From Methylophilaceae bacterium (GTDB taxonomy: Bacteria > Pseudomonadota > Gammaproteobacteria > Burkholderiales > Methylophilaceae): 8,783 nt of DNA. The position numbers and the translations under genes were made by a program. Below the pieces are notes generated by a model. It was given only the letters and a program-made list of their open reading frames with translations, had not been told where the DNA came from and did no database searches. The stretch covers positions 1 to 8,783 of the forward strand of contig RFOR01000021.1 in assembly GCA_009926525.1 (NCBI GenBank). The letters are read 5' to 3'. Shown here piece by piece: positions 6,823-8,783 of this stretch (within the stretch, counting starts at the first letter, position 1; each line of letters opens with the position of its first letter).

Positions 6823-8037
6823 ATGATAGACACAGAACAAGCGAGTATTGCTTCACCAAAAGTGCTCACCGTTAGTGAATTGAATCGCTTGGCAAAAGAG
6901 GTGCTGGAGCAAAGCTTTCCGCTATTTTGGGTATCAGGCGAAATCTCCAACCTCACCCGCGCTGCTTCCGGGCATTGGTATTTCTCACTGAAGGATACTG
7001 GCGCCCAAGTGAGTTGTGTGATGTTTCGTGGGCGTAATAGTTATTTAGACTGGACGCCGAAAGAAGGTGATAAAGTCGAAGCGCGCGCATTAGTCACTCT
7101 GTACGAAGCACGCGGTAGCTTTCAGCTTACCATTGAGTTTTTGCAACGTGCTGGCGCTGGGGCATTATTTGAAGCCTTTGAAAAACTAAAAGCAAAACTA
7201 CAACAAGAAGGTCTCTTCGACCCTGCTTTTAAACAAGCTATTCCAGCCCACCCAAAACGAATCGGCATTGTGACATCCCCCGACGCGGCCGCATTGCATG
7301 ACGTGCTAACAACGCTTAGACGCCGCATGCCTAGCATTCCTGTGATCATTTACCCAACGCCCGTCCAAGGCAAAGGAGTGGCAACACAAATCGCTCATGC
7401 AATTACCAGCGCTCACGAGCGAAACGAGTGCGACGTGCTGATTATCTGCCGCGGCGGTGGGAGCATGGAAGACTTATGGCAATTTAATGAGGAGGTCGTT
7501 GCGCGCGCGATTGCCAATTGCCGGATTCCAACCATTAGCGGTGTGGGGCACGAAACCGACTTTACCATTTGTGACTTTGTGTCGGATACGCGCGCTGCAA
7601 CACCAACAGCTGCTGCAGAGCTTGCATCACCATCACGCGAATCACTATTTAATAGACTCAAACAACTAGGCTTACAACTTAACAAAAGCAGTGCTGATGG
7701 ATTAATGCAACGCGCACAGATGCTAGATTATTTGGCGCGTCGCCTGGTCTCTCCATCACAGCAAATTGGGCAACAGAAACAACAACTAGCGCAACTAGTT
7801 CATAGGCTGAGTTTGAACATCAAACAACAATTACAACGTCAACAAAACAATCTCAATCAAATTGAGCAAAACTTACATCATCTCAACCCTCAAGCAGTGT
7901 TGACGCGTGGCTATGCTTTTGCGCAAACCAAAGACGGTCAAATTATCAACAACAGCGCCCAAATCAAGGCTGGCGATGCGATCAATCTTACTTTTGGTAC
8001 AGGCGAAGCTGAGGCAGTTGTCTCAAAAACCTCTTAA
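6823..8037 (+). CDS. xseA: Exodeoxyribonuclease VII large subunit
   Basis: XseA is the catalytic subunit of exonuclease VII, which with several copies of XseB degrades single-stranded DNA from both ends into short oligonucleotides. The N-terminal OB-fold covers about residues 13-110, beginning TVSELNRLAKEVLE and including WVSGEISNL and SGHWYFSLKD. The catalytic domain shows ALHDVL with D160, ICRGGGSMEDLW with R210, and GVGHETDFTICDF with H243 and D246, matching the conserved D, R, H and D of the E. coli enzyme. Residues about 270-355 are glutamine-rich and helical, the coiled-coil arm that recruits XseB. The C-terminal LTRGYAFAQTKDG block is typical. At 404 residues it is about 50 shorter than E. 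coli XseA (456), with the shortening apparently in the coiled-coil region. No xseB is in the window. The start is supported by GGAT eight bases upstream. Confidence 0.97.
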   Translation: MIDTEQASIASPKVLTVSELNRLAKEVLEQSFPLFWVSGEISNLTRAASGHWYFSLKDTGAQVSCVMFRGRNSYLDWTPKEGDKVEARALVTLYEARGSFQLTIEFLQRAGAGALFEAFEKLKAKLQQEGLFDPAFKQAIPAHPKRIGIVTSPDAAALHDVLTTLRRRMPSIPVIIYPTPVQGKGVATQIAHAITSAHERNECDVLIICRGGGSMEDLWQFNEEVVARAIANCRIPTISGVGHETDFTICDFVSDTRAATPTAAAELASPSRESLFNRLKQLGLQLNKSSADGLMQRAQMLDYLARRLVSPSQQIGQQKQQLAQLVHRLSLNIKQQLQRQQNNLNQIEQNLHHLNPQAVLTRGYAFAQTKDGQIINNSAQIKAGDAINLTFGTGEAEAVVSKTS

Positions 8038-8072
8038 TTTCTATGAAGTCTCGAGCTATTATCATTCTGCTA

Positions 8073-8101
8073 TTGGTTTAGCACTGAAGTTGATTGATAA
8101 T
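8073..8101 (+). promoter_or_regulatory. Candidate sigma-70-like promoter for kup
   Basis: TTGGTT (8073-8078) and GATAAT (8096-8101) are separated by 17 bases, the optimal spacing. The -10 matches consensus at five of six positions and the -35 at three of six. Transcription would begin near 8108, about 23 bases before the kup ATG. The position in the 93-base gap after xseA fits an independent start for kup. No convincing terminator hairpin for xseA is visible in the same gap, so read-through from xseA is also possible. Confidence 0.5.
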
Positions 8102-8130
8102 ACTGTTTTAAGTCCTCAAGCTGATTTTTA

Positions 8131-8783
8131 ATGTCGTCATCCACTGGTACTGGCAATAAAACAAAACTCTCCGCACTGACATTGGCCGCATTGGGCGTTG
8201 TGTTTGGTGATATTGGCACCAGCCCGCTTTATACGATGAAAGAAGTTTTTTCAGTCGGCGCTCACCCTGTTCCTCTTACTGAAGCCAATATGTTTGGAAT
8301 TTTGTCCCTCATTGTATGGGCGCTTATCATGGTGGTTTCAGTAAAATATGTCGCCTTTATTATGCGAGCTGATAACCGCGGCGAAGGCGGTATTATGGCT
8401 TTGCTCGCACTCGCATCACGACATGCAGGCGGCGATAAAAAAATGCAACACACCATTATGCTGCTGGGCATTTTGGGTGCTTGTATGTTCTATGCAGACG
8501 GGATGATTACGCCAGCGATTTCCGTGCTTTCAGCGGTTGAGGGTTTAGAAGTTGCAGCACCGGGGCTCCATACACTCATCATCCCAATCACGCTTATCGT
8601 CATAGCCCTCTTATTCTGGGCACAGAGCAAGGGAACAGCCTTGGTTGGCGCCCTCTTCGGGCCGATTATGTTGCTTTGGTTTGGAACGCTCGCCGTGCTT
8701 GGCATCACGAGCATTGTGCAATATCCAACTATTTTGCAAGCTCTTAACCCGTATTATGCTTTTCAATTTTTCCATACCAGTCC
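8131..8783 (+). CDS. kup: Kup/HAK family low-affinity potassium uptake protein (3' end cut by window edge)
   Basis: Kup is an inner-membrane transporter that takes up K+ with protons. The window holds the first 217 residues; complete family members are about 620-630 long. After a short cytoplasmic start (residues 1-13), the first transmembrane helix carries the family signature GVVFGDIGTSPLYT (22-35). A second helix follows at about 54-76, then DNRGEGGIMALLALA (81-95), a loop with GGDKKMQH, and FYADGMITPAISVLSAVEG (120-138), another strong Kup signature. Further hydrophobic helices lie at about 147-164 and 172-196. The frame is open to the edge. I chose ATG 8131 because the signature follows at the usual distance and no better start lies upstream; the ribosome binding site is weak. 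It has the same orientation as xseA, 93 bases away, with its own candidate promoter. Confidence 0.96.
   Translation, partial: MSSSTGTGNKTKLSALTLAALGVVFGDIGTSPLYTMKEVFSVGAHPVPLTEANMFGILSLIVWALIMVVSVKYVAFIMRADNRGEGGIMALLALASRHAGGDKKMQHTIMLLGILGACMFYADGMITPAISVLSAVEGLEVAAPGLHTLIIPITLIVIALLFWAQSKGTALVGALFGPIMLLWFGTLAVLGITSIVQYPTILQALNPYYAFQFFHTS

Noticed and set aside
7122..7685. Two minus-strand open frames opposite xseA
   Set aside because: The xseA frame is intact and carries all catalytic motifs; these frames have low-complexity, Ser/Cys-rich translations typical of antisense shadows.
8038..8130. Rho-independent terminator after xseA
   Set aside because: I found no GC-rich stem followed by a T run in this gap; the short palindrome CTCGAG and scattered T bases are not enough.
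8262..8714. Two minus-strand open frames opposite kup
   Set aside because: They are antisense to the transmembrane coding region of kup and show no domain features of their own.

Overview
The window looks like an ordinary chromosomal segment of a Gram-negative proteobacterium. A betaproteobacterium is most likely, with the Methylophilaceae as a loose guess from overall protein resemblance and moderate GC; no 16S or other decisive marker is present. The evidence for a Gram-negative is a four-cysteine DsbB, a lipoprotein signal peptide, an RlmD with its [4Fe-4S] cysteine set, a YgiQ-type radical SAM protein and a Kup potassium transporter. I see no mobile element, CRISPR array, rRNA, tRNA or recognisable defence system.

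The left three quarters (about 1-6733) is one tightly packed minus-strand cluster. Read in transcription order it is dsbB (disulfide-bond oxidase), cysM (cysteine synthase B), a PolB-like DEDD 3'-5' exonuclease, rlmD (23S rRNA m5U1939 methyltransferase), an SBP_bac_5-type oligopeptide-binding lipoprotein, and ygiQ (radical SAM protein, cut by the left edge). Gaps between genes run from a 4-base overlap (cysM/exonuclease) to about 40 bases, so co-transcription is likely. The binding-protein gene carries a frameshift near its 3' end: a typical C-terminal tail is readable in another frame just beyond the current stop, and with that tail the gene would end about 40 bases before ygiQ.

A short divergent intergenic region (6734-6822) separates this cluster from two plus-strand genes: xseA (exonuclease VII large subunit, somewhat short) and kup (low-affinity K+ uptake permease, cut by the right edge). 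A 93-base gap between xseA and kup holds a plausible sigma-70-like promoter for kup.

The genes do not form a single pathway. There is a loose link: DsbB handles protein thiols, CysM makes cysteine, and RlmD and YgiQ both need cysteine-ligated iron-sulfur clusters. The exonuclease and XseA are nucleic-acid enzymes on opposite strands. I do not see a previously undescribed system. The points most worth a second look are the broken 3' end of the binding-protein gene, the 8-G tract ahead of rlmD, and the presence of a solitary binding lipoprotein inside a housekeeping cluster.
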